Assembly: GCA_914767715.1 (NCBI GenBank)
Contig: OU612065.1
Span: 40,548,001 to 40,612,000 of the forward strand
Source of the DNA: Membranipora membranacea
Lineage: Eukaryota > Bryozoa > Gymnolaemata > Cheilostomatida > Membraniporidae
Direction of reading: 5' to 3'
Length of the DNA stretch: 64,000 nt
Part shown: in pieces, positions 24,161 to 37,061 of the stretch
Position numbering within the stretch: the stretch's first letter is position 1
Layout: each line of letters begins with the position of its first letter
The notes under the pieces: model-generated
The model's input: the letters and a program-made list of their open reading frames with translations, nothing else
Told to the model about the DNA's origin: nothing
Database searches by the model: none
Program-made: the position numbers and the translations under genes

Positions 24161-25461
24161 ACAAACAGAAACAAAATGAGGTACCTTTTAACTTTTGTAC
24201 AATTTAGGACCTTGTATAAGCAACTAGTTCTAATCTGTAAGGAGGTCCAGTTCACCATTATGTAATAAGTGAAGGGATCAACAGACCAATCGTTTGTATG
24301 CTGCATGACAAAGGGTGGTGACAAAGAAGTAAGACTAGTTATGTTTTTGTTTCCATGATTGCACAGTATTGTGATTGATGGAGCTGATTGCTATACTTTG
24401 AAAAGCAGCATATCCACAGGGAAAATATTTGTGCTATTAAAGTGAATAATACTTCTCGCGTAATGTGGCACCCGAGATAACTCAAGTGAGCTTCATGATG
24501 TGCAATCAAAAATGTGGAATATATATATACTTTTGTTGTCAGCAACAATTCATTATTACTAATGTTTTTCATGATGTGACATATAAGAACTGAGGAGTTA
24601 TGTATGTATACTAACCTTCAGCTTCATTAACAGTGAGGATGGTTAGCACCTCTCAGACCGATAAACTTGTCCATTGATCACATCAGCCCATAAACAAACA
24701 GTCAATAGTCCTGTTGGTTAACTGCCATCAAACATTGCATGGTAGCACTGTCAGTGATGGAGGAAGAATACATTGTGTAACATACATGCAAGGATGTGAT
24801 GAGAGTACCGAGAAAATGGTAAAATCTGCTGTTTCGGCTACTACTGAGTAAAACAGGTTTTGCTTTTTCCCCAGTTGAGACTGGCCAAGCGTTGAGGGGA
24901 TGGGGCAACTGCCGTCGAGAATGTGTGTATCTATGTAGCTTTTGCACTATTGGTGTGTTGGCCGTCTTTCAGTTGTAAAAATGCTGATTGCTCTGCTTAG
25001 AAAGATGCTGACAATGGACGCAGTAGGTGAACTTTTGGAGATATAATAAGCACAGACATGTCACAAATGAATGCTTGAAGAGCCACATTGCCACTAATCA
25101 CTGTCAATATTAAAGATGTGTATTGGTCTTTATTCTTTATTCGTACTGTCTCCTCTCAAATATAATCTGATGATTAACAAACATTCACTGCAATCATTGA
25201 TTTTATTAGACTTATGTTGTATAATTGTTATCAGGAGTTACCTACACTGTGATAATGAGTAGACAACTCCTATCAGTTCAGGAATAGAAAATTTCCATAT
25301 GTCATTGAATATCACCTATTTTAACAATACATCAGAGAATGTAGATATTGTCTCTGATTACATTTAAAGATAAGTTGAGTAGAAAAGCCATACTGAAGCA
25401 CCAATGACCTTCACAGGTTAACATATAGTAACAAAGATGATACAATGATTATTACTCACAG

Positions 25462-28400
25462 CTACCTTTTAGACACTTTCTGTTGGGGAGCTTTCCTGAA
25501 TTTAGCGGTTTGTTTATTAGATGTTACAGTATTAGATATATCCCCATTATCAGGGGTGTATACAGTAGTAAGGAAAGTCATCATTGTCTGAGCATACTGT
25601 TTATTCCCTAAAGTCTCCCCTAAACTGTCCACCCCTCCTGACACCATATCCCTGAGTGAGGTGGATGTATCCGCCACTTGATTCACATTCTTAGTTGATA
25701 TACTAGGTAGTTTAATGAGAGTATCATACGGAGCGATGTTATATTTTCTATCTCGATTAGCGGTATCATCTGATGTTACTGTCAGGGCTTTCTCTACTTC
25801 AGGCTGAGCCACGCCTTTCTTCAGATCTCTGAAGAGGTTAGCTGTGCAGTGAGAGCTCTGACACCAAAGTATCCTCAGTTTCGGAAAGTGAAGCGTTAAC
25901 AGAGCTAATCTTGACTGAACATCATTTATTGAGATCTCTTGTGAGAGTGAAAAGTTCTTCTAAAAATAGAGAATAAATGTGAGTGGATGAGAAGAGTTGT
26001 CCCCACACTGCCAGAGTATGGCGCAGCGAATGCAAAATTACCCAATATAACAAATTATGATTTCACTACAATGTAGATTTGCATTGGATTCTATTGCAAA
26101 AACCGCACTTCTTCTATTGGTTTTTTTATCTCAAAAAGACTGGGAGTGGGGCTTTAATGTTTTATTGTGCCAATAATATTATGTGATTGATCCCGGTACA
26201 GGGTCTATAGCTGTTAGTTTAAGTCTGGTCAGTGGCCCACCCTACCTGTAATGTGAAAGCTTTAGTTGGATCAAACTCTATAAGTAGTACAGGCCTTTTA
26301 TAGTATCTGCTCATAGATACACATTGACTGTATAGTCTGCCGTTATTTAGAGAGCCGACTAAATCTGAGATAGACTTTCTCTCTACACATACATCCTCAG
26401 TTAGAATATAATCTCCCACCTCTAATGTGACTGGCTCTAAACCTATACTGAGTTTGTGTATAAGAAAGGGGAGATCACTCCTGAATTCTCTCATATCAAC
26501 AATGACCTATAAAATAAGTAATGATGAATCTATCTGTGAGATCTGGTGACAGTCTTACTCACGGTATTTGGTTTAGCAAATAGAGAACATCAAGTACAAA
26601 TTATACAGTGAGAATAATATAAGCGGACTGGACACATGGAACATTAACGTTATAAATATAAAATTCACAAAATCCATAAAATTCATATTGCTTTCCGCCT
26701 ATTTCAAACAATGGATGAGCATCATTGTCATCTGGTTAAACCAAACTTTACAGAGTGGACGGTGAGAATTATAATTACACACATTGCTAGTTTCTATTGT
26801 CATATTAGTCCATAGACTTAATAATAATTCAATAAGTCTTTGCACCAGTCGCCTTTTTTGTAGCCTCAGGACATGTTTCTACACACCTTGCTTTCCTGAT
26901 TACTGGAGGCCGACTGTACACCACCCTTTCTACTGCTGCTGACAGTTTGATTAGCAGCCTGATTGATATTCTTTAAATCTTCTGTTTTTCCGTCCTGGTT
27001 CTGAGGAATCACCATAGCCTGGTATCACAAAGTACACTTTGTGATATTATTCTAATCAGTCTCAGATCCATCTCTGGTACTGAGTCTAATAAATACTTAT
27101 ATCTATACCAGCAGGGCTCTAGGGATACAGACATGCTTTATTATAATCCATCCACCATTGTGATTATATTAACTGGTTACAGAAGGACTATAATCTGATA
27201 TCTTAGGATGATTTCTCAGCTACACAAAGTGATATTAGTATGAGTTACTTACAGCTTTCTGCCTGATAAGCTGCTCAAATGCATCTTTTTCTTTCCGAAT
27301 AGAAGTGAGAAATCGTTGTTCCTCCGATGAGCCAGTGAACATCATGATATACACCCTGAGTGATACTCCTGGTCTCAGGGCTTTGTATATCTGTGAGAAA
27401 TATAAGTGAGTGGATTTGTCAATTAATCAAAGCAGACTAAACAATAATCAGGAGCCTACGGGAACATGACGCTCTTATCGCACACTTTATGGATGAATCG
27501 CAACGACATGACTGCAAATCTAGTGGAAAGCTTGTTCTAAGAGTAACTTGACATCTATAATCAATATTTCTCCACAAAATTTGAGGTAATATATGAAATG
27601 TGATAGCCTTTCATCATCCTTGGTTATTCAACAGAGTTATCTGTCTTGGTATTATTTGATGTGAGGGGGGGGGGGGTGGTGATTGTCATCCCGAATGCCA
27701 TTGAAGGCTGGTTGTGGGGCAGACTAGGGTTGGTATTACTTACTCCCACTATATAGTCACAGTAATTCATTTATATACTGTCACTCACCTCAAGCTGTCT
27801 GATATATGATATATCCAGATCATACATAATAACATATCTGGGCTGTAGAGCATCCAGTGTTCTAATCAGACAGTTAGGGTCACCTGTACTCTTCAGTGAG
27901 AGTAACGCAGTCGTCTGATTGGTCACTGTAGCTGATGATTTGTCTGACATGTCAATCATGTGAATTCCTCTTTCACTAGTTGTGTCCTCCTTCTATAATC
28001 AGTAAGTGGATCTATATAATAATTGTAATATCTATACATAATAGGATTTAACAAGTTTTTAGTATGGTGCGGTTGTGTTGATATAATATATTACAATCAT
28101 AACAAGGTTTCTGTTCCCCAGACGAGTCAGACATTAGTTACCTCAGTTTTCTCTGATATAGTCTGCACAGATTCAGTGTTAGATGAGGCAGCAGTATTAG
28201 TAGTTATCTTCTCTCCTCTAGCTATCTGTGTCAGTGTGACCTGATCATCAGCAGCTGGCGTTATCTTCCTCTTCTTAGTCGGCTTTGTAGACTCATTCAC
28301 TGACTGCTTCTTATCATCCTTCTGTTGAGGCTAAATTATACAAATCTCTCAAAATAACGGACAGTATTAAGATGTTAATAGACTTTGGTGGCCTACATTG

Positions 28401-31400
28401 TAAATGATATCTGTTTAGTTTTTAATGACTGATCAGTGATTTATTACGGACCATGCATGTAGCCTGGGCAGGCTGTCGAGTCGACACAACAGCCTGCCCA
28501 GGCTACCTTGCATGTGTGCATTTAGAAATGGATGTAAAGCTGCAGTGGCATATTATAGTTTTGGTAAGATTTGAGAATGGAGCTCATATCTTTTCGGAGG
28601 ACAATATTAAATACAAGAACACATCACAGTGGAAACTTTAACTGATAATGTTCCCAATTGAGGATGATGACAGTAACAGATTGATGATACTCTCTGTAAG
28701 GGATGATGGATGATGATCACCTCTTTAGTCTGTGGCTCCTCCAGTTTAGACAGCAGCTGTCTCATCACTTTCTCTGAGCCGTGTAAAAGATAAGCCTGAA
28801 TCTGGTGACACGTCATCTCTGAGTCGACTGCGATCAGAACTTTACCTGATGTGAAATACAACTAGTTAGGAATAAGCAATCCATGGACAATGCGAATAAA
28901 TTATAAGTATAAGTCAGGAGCTCTCTTGTGGGTCAACAAAGATATTTACACCATCATCAGACTGAGGGATCGGTGTCAGATCATGAGTCTGCCCTTAGCT
29001 GGTTATCCTGTGCAGATATCAGGACTACTACACCCAAGCAAAATGAAGCATCCAAAGCAAGAGTAAATATGAGAGATAAAATCTGTATTACCAGGAACTG
29101 TTTGAATTATCAGGATTTGTTTGAATTATCAGGATTTGTGTGTATTATCAGGATTTGTTCATATAAACAGGTTTTGTTTGATTTACCAGGATTAGTTCAT
29201 ATAAACAGGTATTGTTTGATTTACCAGGATTTGTTCATATAAACAGGTTTTGTTTGATTTACCAGGATTTGTTCATATAAACAGGTTTTGTTTGATTTAC
29301 CAGGATTTGTTCATATAAACAGGTTTTGTTTGATTTACCAGGATTGCTGTCTCCCATCTTAAGTGTCTGCTCTGTATTATTAATCTCGTTCAGTACTTCA
29401 CTTAGTACTTCCCATTTAGGATTCTTCTCAGCAAACATAACTACATAAAAGTTAATATTATATTTCTCAATTTCAAGTGACTTATGTGGTGCAAACGCAG
29501 TTCTTCTTCATGATGAGTTTACTCTGAAAAGTTTGTATCCATCAATCAAGGGAAATGGGCATAAAACATAAAAGATATGTGCGTCATAATCAAAGTTATT
29601 TACATAGGGTTAAGAGTTTGGTAAACTCGGTACAAACCTTTTTCCTCATCAGATTTAGAGAGATTTTTAGCTTGCTGTTCTATTTTTCCATATAGTCTCT
29701 CCTTTGCACACTGGATAAAGAAACAAGGTAAGGAACTCTAACATAATATACAGGGTCTGAAAGAAGTTTTATCTGAGAACTGATGTAATTGTAATGCGTC
29801 TAAGTATTCATTACAGAGAGAGTATCCCCTCTAGTGTAGGATATTTTTACTACATATGGGTTACGGTATTTTTAGTCCCGTTCCGCAAGGACCTGTCTAG
29901 GATGTATGTAGTGCCAGTTCCAAATTAAGAATAACTTCTGGAGCTGGGAATTGAACTTGATGAATGATGAAAACCAATGATTGATCATTTCATCAATATT
30001 TCCTATCATCAACTGCTAACGCATATCTTTAGTGGGTGGAGCTAATTTTACTGACTCCCTCTACATAGAGTCTGAGCATTAAGACATACCAAGTAGAGTT
30101 TATCTGCAGCGTCTGTGTAAATCCATCCAGCATTATTCTGAAACTGCTTCTCTGAAGCCCTATAATAATAATGACAATATTATTAATAATAATAATAAAC
30201 ATGACCATGAGATGATTTGCTAGTTTGCCAATTGGTCAATATGCAGATGTAACTCAAAAACAATATAACAATGGTGGCTTAATAACAATGGTATAGTCAA
30301 CATCGGTGTGTAACTCCGCACATACAGCAGTATGATAAGGGACTAAAAGTGTTGGCTAACACAATTCAAACATTCTAACGCCATTCTCCTCATGTCATGT
30401 CGTATCAATTTTTACATATTGGGTCTGTATCTTAGAGCAGGGACTTGAGGGGAAGAACAAGCCTACTGCTTAGCTATCGTTCAATCTATAATGCCAGATT
30501 TCTGAGTTACGCTCTCCCACATAAGTTGCAAAAAGCGACCAAATTGAAATAGTCAAAAAATGGATCAAACTAGATTCACTATACCTAAAATAATCCTTCA
30601 AATTTTCTTTGTTAGCAACAAATTATGAGCTTAGGGAAACATATTACATTGTTGATACAGGTTACGACATAATACTATTGAGGGGCTCCAAAGCTCAGGA
30701 GTAGAGTTCTACTATATTTGCCCACATTAGGCTTGCCTTGAGGGGCACAAAGTTATTATCACAGTGGCCTAAGAGTTACTCACTTGATAGAGCGAACCAT
30801 ACTGTAGAATGTCACACAGTCATAGTGAGTAAGAGATCTGAAATTAATAATCATTGACAGATCAGACAGACAATAATACATGTGCAAACAATCAGTAAGG
30901 CGTTTGGAACCAGGAAAAAAAACAGTAAGAAAGCACTATACCCTTGACAAGAGTCATTCAATCAGATGATCAATCAATCAAACAATAAACCAGTCAGTCA
31001 ATCAATCAATCAATAAACCAGTCAGTCAAACAATCAGTCAAGTTAGATTAATTTAGGGTTACCTGAGCAGTTCTCTCAGTGTTTTGAGATCAGAGACGAG
31101 TTGTTTAGTTTTGTTTGTAAGCTGATGCCATATAGGGTCCAGCTGAATACGTACTGTGGCGTCAAACGCTGTACTGATCAAATTCTCATAGGTCACATTC
31201 TCAAGGTCGAGCTGTAATAAAGTGATTACAGTTAACTGATCTGGTCTGACTTGAAACAACAGTTAGCTGAGTAGGAACAATCTGATACGAGAATTGACTG
31301 AGCAGAGATCAGTTAGATATATCGCAGAATTTGGAAACTGAACACAAAACATACGGAGTAACAGGGTTAAGGTCGTTCTACCAGACAGAAAGGTTTCTAT

Positions 31401-34400
31401 GCCAGTGGGACGGGTTTTAGTATCAATGCTTTCAATCCTTGATTGCGATATAAATGTGAAACTGAACTATATCAGTATTCACTCCAATCTATGTATTTAT
31501 AAAGGTAATATTGGTGCAGCTATCAGATTCTGTTCTTAGATATAACTCAACAAGGAGCACATCAAGATACAATCAGTTGATATCAACCTACAGTTGAGTT
31601 ACATAGCTTGAGTTCCTTGATACAGAGATTGATGAGATCAAGTATAGACATCTGACATCCCTTCATAGCAGCTGAGCTCGGTACTCCTAGCTCAATAACC
31701 TCAGGCTAAAACAACATTCCAAATAGTCTAACCGTAAAACACATATCAGTATATTAATCAATTAGGCGTGCTGTGCTGCTATCAGCATTTTTCATTTCCA
31801 GTTTCCATTTGAACTTTATAAATGTTTTTATGTATATCATTACAACAATTGGAAAGTTAGCCAGCTGCCAGTAACTCAAGAAGTATATACAGGTAGTCTC
31901 CCCCTCTAGGAGAGTGATAGCCAGTCTTCCTTAGTCCTCCCTCCTCCTCCTCCTACCTTTACATACACTTCATATCCTACCTCACTCCTCTCTAGAGCAT
32001 CTTTGACTGCGATCTGAAATCTGGGGAATAAGAACAGTTTCCTGAGAAAAAGATTTCTCATAACTTTTTCCACTTGACAGTAACCGTCTATAAAAGTGAC
32101 AGGATGATCTGAGAATGCCTTTATAAATCCTTCCTACAATCAGATATAATAAATAAACTGTCCATGGCCAAAATCTTTGACTTTGATTGGCGAAGACAGT
32201 TGAGTGTGCAGTAACAGTGAAACATCAACATGCCTCATTTCACATAAATGGATGCGATGTGACATGTGACATGTGACATGTGATGTGACATGCGATGTGA
32301 CATGCGATGTGACATGCGATGTGACATGCGATGTGACATGTGACATGCGATGTGACATGCGATGTGACATGCGATGTGACATGCGATGTGACATGCGATG
32401 TGACATGCAATGTCACATGCGATGTGACATGTGACATGCGATGTGACATGCGATGTGACATGCGATGTGACATGCAATGTGACATGCGATGTGACATGCA
32501 ATGTGACATGCGATGTGACATGCGATGTGACATGCAATGTGACATGCAATGTGACATGCGATGTGACATGCGATGTGACATGCGATGTGACATGCGATGT
32601 GACATGCGATGTGACATTGTGAGACTGGGTTCATAAACAAAGCAACTAATCAAACAGAAATATTTTGCTTGCCGACTATTGTCAGACTGGAAATTACTCA
32701 AGTAATTGTCATCTCTCTGAGCTTGAGAAGATAATTCTCTTGCACAGTAGTGACAGCAGGAAGTTCCTCCCCGGTGACAGTAGTATAAAAAGTATCTCGT
32801 CTATATAAAACACGCAACATTTGAGGAGCAGTATAGTGTTGATACTACAACTGCTGCAGCCGTGAATTGTTATTTTGCTCAGGTGACAATGTGACCCTGA
32901 AACCTGAGCACATCAGTGAGGGATTGAGGAGGATTGTCCTTCTAAAGCTCACCTTGTTCTTCTGGCGGTATAACCTCATGATGAACGCCTCTAATCCTGC
33001 TTCTCTAACTCTACAGAACAAATTATCTATCGGGCATCAAGATAGGTGCTGACAAATTGTACAAAGCATCATAAGTTTAGCAAAAGTAGCTCTGGGACCA
33101 CTTGGTAATCAACTACAGTTATGTACAAATATGACATCTATCAAAGTCATAAAATATACGACACTGTGCGGCTACAGTAATTAATGTATGTACGGCTACA
33201 GTAAGGGAAGGGGGTAGTGTGCTGAGATCCAAGCAGCAGATGTTTCGCTGATGAAGACACATGAATTGACTGACATGACATATTGACCGGTGAGAGTTAG
33301 ACTCACACGACATACTGACCTGTGAGCGTTACAGACCAGTAAACCAGTCACTAGATGTACAGGTATTTTCTCTGTCAGTAGGTCCATCACTAGAATCCGG
33401 GTTGATACAAAAAGAACTCCACCTTGAAGGTAGACTTTAACTCTGCAAAGAAACTATAACTTTAACTATAACTAGATTTTCGCCATCAATCTGAGGAAGG
33501 CAGACTGGCCATATGCAATCTGATAGTGGCAAATGCAATTGATGCCATGCATCATTTAACTGACTTAATAAAGTGTTAACAAGTGATAAAAGCTTCACAC
33601 AGGCTAGATATAGCATAATTTATGGCCGTCTAACATTAACTCAAGTGCTGACCTGATATAAACGCCCACCTCTCTGGTGCTAGCTTACATCAGGCCACCC
33701 CTGACTAGCAAAACTTAATTGTTGTTTCAGTATAGAAAGGTACTTTTCCTAGCCAACGTGTAATGCAACTATAACAACAACACAAAGTTTAATCACTAAT
33801 AATACAGAGACAACCTTTCATCTCTTGAGATCTCAGAGCTGATTATCTGAGGAAGCTGTTCCACACCTTCCTCTACCATACGCTCAATGAGATATTCTTC
33901 TTCATAGCCTGAGGCGTTGATTATAAGCACATGACTGGCTGGGTGACAAAACGCCCTCATCATAGCAGAAATAATTCTGTGTATCCCAAGTCCACTGCAA
34001 GAACAAAGAGTCATAATGAATAGCCTTTAACTGTCACTACAAATATTGAGCATATAATAACAGGATGTGTATATTGATGTCCTCTTAGATCTAGCGCATC
34101 AAGAAGGGACTAAAGGCTTAAGCCCCTATTAATAATATGCGGTTATTGGCTGATATTCGAGCCAGGACTGCAGAAAATCTGCAGAGTAGCATTGATAAAC
34201 GTCTAGTGAATCCAGCTAAATGGCAACATTGTAGTACCAATTATAGGTTTTTGTGGGTTTCAGCAATGAGATCAAGCGAGGTCTACAGATACACAGTTGC
34301 AGTTTTGTGGTGTGAAGGAGACAGGGCTGTAGCTGCCGTGTGAACACCTACCGAGCCATAATGAGGATCCCATCGTGCTCCAGCACATCGGTGAAAATCT

Positions 34401-34422
34401 GTTTTTCATAATCAAGCAGCAT
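25462..34422 (-). CDS. ERCC4: DNA repair endonuclease XPF, complete, 18 coding exons
   Basis: XPF, catalytic partner of ERCC1, cuts 5' of lesions in nucleotide excision and crosslink repair. Exons: 34352-34422, 33815-33994, 33320-33442, 32953-33010, 31981-32133, 31592-31705, 31063-31211, 30784-30837, 30090-30159, 29638-29710, 29339-29440, 28721-28845, 28142-28330, 27789-27992, 27253-27390, 26887-27018, 26246-26506, 25462-25959. Phases fit throughout; 2694 nt, 897 residues (human about 916). The N-terminal degenerate SF2 helicase half includes [29 protein letters not shown] and GFIKAFSD. A basic linker (KPTKKRK) follows. The nuclease domain begins near residue 646 with [13 protein letters not shown]. 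The active-site GDY and ERKSISD (E687, R688, K689, D693) are intact, followed by [11 protein letters not shown] and [10 protein letters not shown]. The last exon has the tandem HhH region ([17 protein letters not shown]) and a basic tail. The start is the only in-frame ATG in the first exon. Nothing suggests a pseudogene. Confidence 0.96.
27661..27726. mobile_element. Solo MITE arm next to a poly-G run
   Basis: A G-run at about 27664-27677 is followed by GGTGATTGTCATCCCGAATG and GGCTGGTTGTGGGGCAG. These match the right arm of the MITE at 14331-14582. It lies in an XPF intron between exons 27789-27992 and 27253-27390. Confidence 0.6.
28455..28506. repeat. Short perfect hairpin in an XPF intron
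   Basis: The arms GTAGCCTGGGCAGGCTGT and ACAGCCTGCCCAGGCTAC are perfect inverted copies around a 12-nt loop containing GTCGAC. TGCATG flanks both sides within a few bases, suggesting a small MITE, though the target duplication is not clean. Confidence 0.75.
29089..29345 (-). repeat. 38-bp tandem array containing the 5' splice site of XPF exon 29339-29440
   Basis: On the minus strand the exon ends AATCCTG and the intron begins GTAAATC. The 38-bp unit AATCCTG|GTAAATCAAAC and so on recurs with the same spacing, so the donor appears five times (ATTTAC on the plus strand near 29333, 29295, 29257, 29219 and 29181). Beyond these, degenerate 17-19 bp units of AATTATCAGGATTTGTTT continue to about 29089. 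Exonic bases are part of each unit, so the array grew from the real exon-intron junction. Confidence 0.92.
30951..31045. repeat. CAATCAGTCA-type imperfect repeat near an XPF donor
   Basis: CAATCAATCAA and CAGTCAGTCAA units, with a longer AATAAACCAGTCAGTCAA block occurring twice. It begins about 18 nt past the donor of exon 31063-31211 on the minus strand. Confidence 0.85.
32258..32616. repeat. 12-bp minisatellite ACATGCGATGTG
   Basis: About 29 units, mostly GTGACATGCGAT with variants ATGCAATGTG and ATGTGACATGTG. The unit is rich in self-complementary CATG/CACAT motifs, so the array can fold into hairpins. Twelve is a multiple of three, so long open frames appear on both strands (MSHR repeats and others); they are artefacts. 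It lies in the XPF intron between exons 32953-33010 and 31981-32133. Confidence 0.96.
33269..33330 (-). repeat. Two-copy duplication spanning the donor of XPF exon 33320-33442
   Basis: On the minus strand the junction GCTCACAG|GTCAGTATGTC is followed about 30 nt later by a diverged copy, CTCTCACCG|GTCAATATGTC. The second copy carries a decayed donor. Confidence 0.75.
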
Positions 34423-35411
34423 CAGGTATTTGGGTTCACCGACACTAGCTTGTGGGCTCCGGTAACAATAGGCCTATCAATATGAAACATATTCCGGTCT
34501 GATCCCTTTCAACAAACAATTATACACAACAGAATGAACAGCAACAAGAATAGCGGAGAGGCTTGTCTTTGCAAGCCATAAAATCAATTAAGCTGGAATG
34601 TTGTGTTTCAAGCAGGATGTGGTTATGGAGCACATATAGATTAGTTAGTAGAAAGCTAGTTAGATTTGTCACTTGTGAATGGATGGATTTTCTACTGTAG
34701 TCAACACAAATGTTCAGTCAAAACTGACACAAGTAATCACCATGACCTCAACTCATGGAGGCTGTCCAAGCTAGGGATTATATTAGGACTTTAGTGTAAT
34801 ACAATAGATTGTTTTTTTATTCCCCAAAGGATTGGAAAGAAATATAAGATTAAGAATTATTTGTTTTGAGCTGAGGGGGTGACCAGCAATGCACTGTGAT
34901 TGTAGTAAAATAATTATAATAACTGAATATATCTTGCACATTATACTCTTGGGGTAAGGTACTACTATCTGTCTTATTCAACACGGTTCATATGAACACA
35001 ATAAACCTTGCTTTTAGTGAGTGAACTGATGAAAAAAAGATTGGTTTTCCCTCTTTAGCCTGTAAACCTTTGATAGAACTGTTGAAACTCGACTCATTAC
35101 AAATCTTTCATATAGTTTATTGGTTGAGAGACTGAACAACGTAATTCTATTGGATGACTAAAATGATAGGTCAAGTTCCCTAACAAAAAAGGTCAGGGTC
35201 ATTGTTGGGAAAGAGAAACACACTGATGACGTGATATACTATTGCATGTATATACACATACTAATAGTGTAATCTCGAAATCAGTGTGAAAGAGAAACAC
35301 TATTTTTCCTAACTCAACAAAGAAAGAGAAGAAATATTTCATTTAAGATAAGACGTGGTCGGCTATGAGCATCCCACGGCATTCTCCGGAGTGTAATTCA
35401 GGAGAGGACGA
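34423..35411. other. XPF upstream region
   Basis: No exon recognised. The XPF 5'UTR and promoter are expected at the left end. Otherwise AT-rich sequence with no repeat of note. Confidence 0.45.
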
Positions 35412-36832
35412 AGAGGACTGAATACTACAGTACAACTCAACTATTACATGTCATTCATTTTGCAACCCAATCCCTTGATCAGCACAAAGATTACCATATT
35501 ATTAGCTTTGATTTTTCAAAAGCCTTCGATAAGGTGCCTCATGCGCTGCTTATTCATAAATTGAAACATTATAAGTTTGATAGTAAATGCATTGAATGGA
35601 TTGAAAGCTGGCTGACTGATAGGACATGTACTGTTAACGTTAATAATGGCAATAAATCTAGTATATTTCATGCTTTATCTGGTGTTCCACATGGATCGGT
35701 CTTAGCAATGAACTAAAGGAGGTTTAGTTCATTGGTCTTAGGACCACTTTTGTTTCTTATATACATTAATGACATCTCACAGTCAATCCAAAACTCTGAC
35801 TGCAGGTTATATGCAGATGACACCGTCTTATGTTCAGAAGTCATAAATGATGCTAAATCTCTTCAAGATGATATAAATGAATTGAAAAGTTGGGCTGATA
35901 AATGGGGTATGGTTTTCAACCATAAGAAATGTGTACATGTGAAAGTAGGAAGTGATCAGGCAGATATAAGTCTGAAGCTTGGTGACAATGTCATACCGCA
36001 CTCAGACTCTGTCAAGTACCTTGGTGTGACCATCCATTCCAACCTGAAATGGAATGCACATATATCAAATGTAGTAAAGAAGGCGAATCGTTCACTCGGT
36101 CTCATAAAACGAGGACTCAAAGAGGCCCCGGTTAAAACCAAACTACTAGCTTACAAAACCATGGTTAAACCCATCTTAGAATATGCATGTCAGGTGTGGT
36201 CGCCACATAACATTGGTCTGAATAATAGCTTGGAAAATGTTCAGAGAAATGCAGTAAAATGGATCTATCATTTAAATAAAACTGACAGCGTAACTGAGTG
36301 TATGACTAACCATGCTATTCCCCTTTTGTCTGACAGGAGAGAAGCAATAGATATTACATTTCTTAGAAAAGTGGAAGGAGGACTGTTCGACATAAAATTG
36401 AATACCTATATACGCTTTGTTTCATCTACCCACGACACCAGAGGTAAAACAATTAGTTGGCAGCATAGTTGTGATGCATGGTCACATAGCTACTATAATA
36501 GAATGAGGCCAGAGGTAAAGGTATATTTTCCTCCAAATTAACCTGACAACCTTCTTACAATTAACTAACATCTTAGCATTACATGTACATATCAAGTACA
36601 TGCCGATACACATCGATTAACTATGGTCAACTTGTTTACTATAAATCCTTTCTCTTCATAACTGGGCAGGCAATTTATTGATGTTCAATTATTGGTGTAT
36701 TTTTAACATTTTTTCTGTAAATTAATCACCTGCAATACCAGTACGCAATACCCCTCCGAACACACTGAAGGTATATTTATCCAAATGTGCCCGTGATGTG
36801 GACGGTTTGGGTTAAGTTGAAGGTAAGGTAAC
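35412..36832 (+). mobile_element. LINE (non-LTR) fragment A: reverse transcriptase C-terminal two thirds plus 3'UTR
   Basis: 5'-truncated retrotransposon of jockey/CR1-like type. RT motifs seen: HIISFDFSKAFDKVPH (motif A, with the catalytic Asp), SGVPHGSVL (motif B), DCRLYADDTVL (motif C, YADD intact), then the conserved YLGVTIHSNLKWNAHI and ANRSLGLIKRGLKEAP and the C-terminal VWSPHNIGLNNSLE. The frame ends at a TAA at 36539-36541, followed by about 290 bp of 3'UTR ending in a GGTAA repeat. The frame is broken only by a 36-bp net insertion at 35706-35741. It is almost identical to copy B at 62487-63823, so the family was recently active. Confidence 0.92.
35706..35734. mobile_element. 29-bp hairpin insertion with 7-bp target duplication
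   Basis: It interrupts the LINE RT between motif B SVL and GPLLF. The inserted segment begins CAATGAACTAAA and ends TTTAGTTCATTG, perfect inverted ends around GGAGG. It is flanked by GTCTTAG on both sides (35699-35705 and 35735-35741). Removing the segment plus one flank restores the expected RT frame. Confidence 0.9.
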
Positions 36833-37061
36833 TGGGTGTAATTCCCTATGTACGCCTTGAATAAGGTGAAGCGTAACATTTATAAAAAAAGGGGTCGAAT
36901 GGTTATATTTTTAACTCTTGATATGCACCAGAAGAGCAATATCTCTTTACTGACTCAATTAATGATGTTTTAACGGTGGAAATGATATGAACTAGTTTAA
37001 TGAACTAGTCAATCCATGGAGTAACAACTCCTTGGGCAAACAGAACCATGTGTATGACATG

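Noticed and set aside
24600-24660. Short minus-strand stretch VLTILTVNEAE before a GTTAGT donor, considered as the missing CWF19L1 exon
   Set aside because: It ends in phase 1 whereas the next exon begins in phase 0, and it lacks the CWFCL and HxLILP motifs.
32235-32701. Long open frames reading [12 protein letters not shown] and CDVT repeats on both strands
   Set aside because: They arise from a 12-bp satellite whose period is a multiple of three; they lie in an XPF intron.
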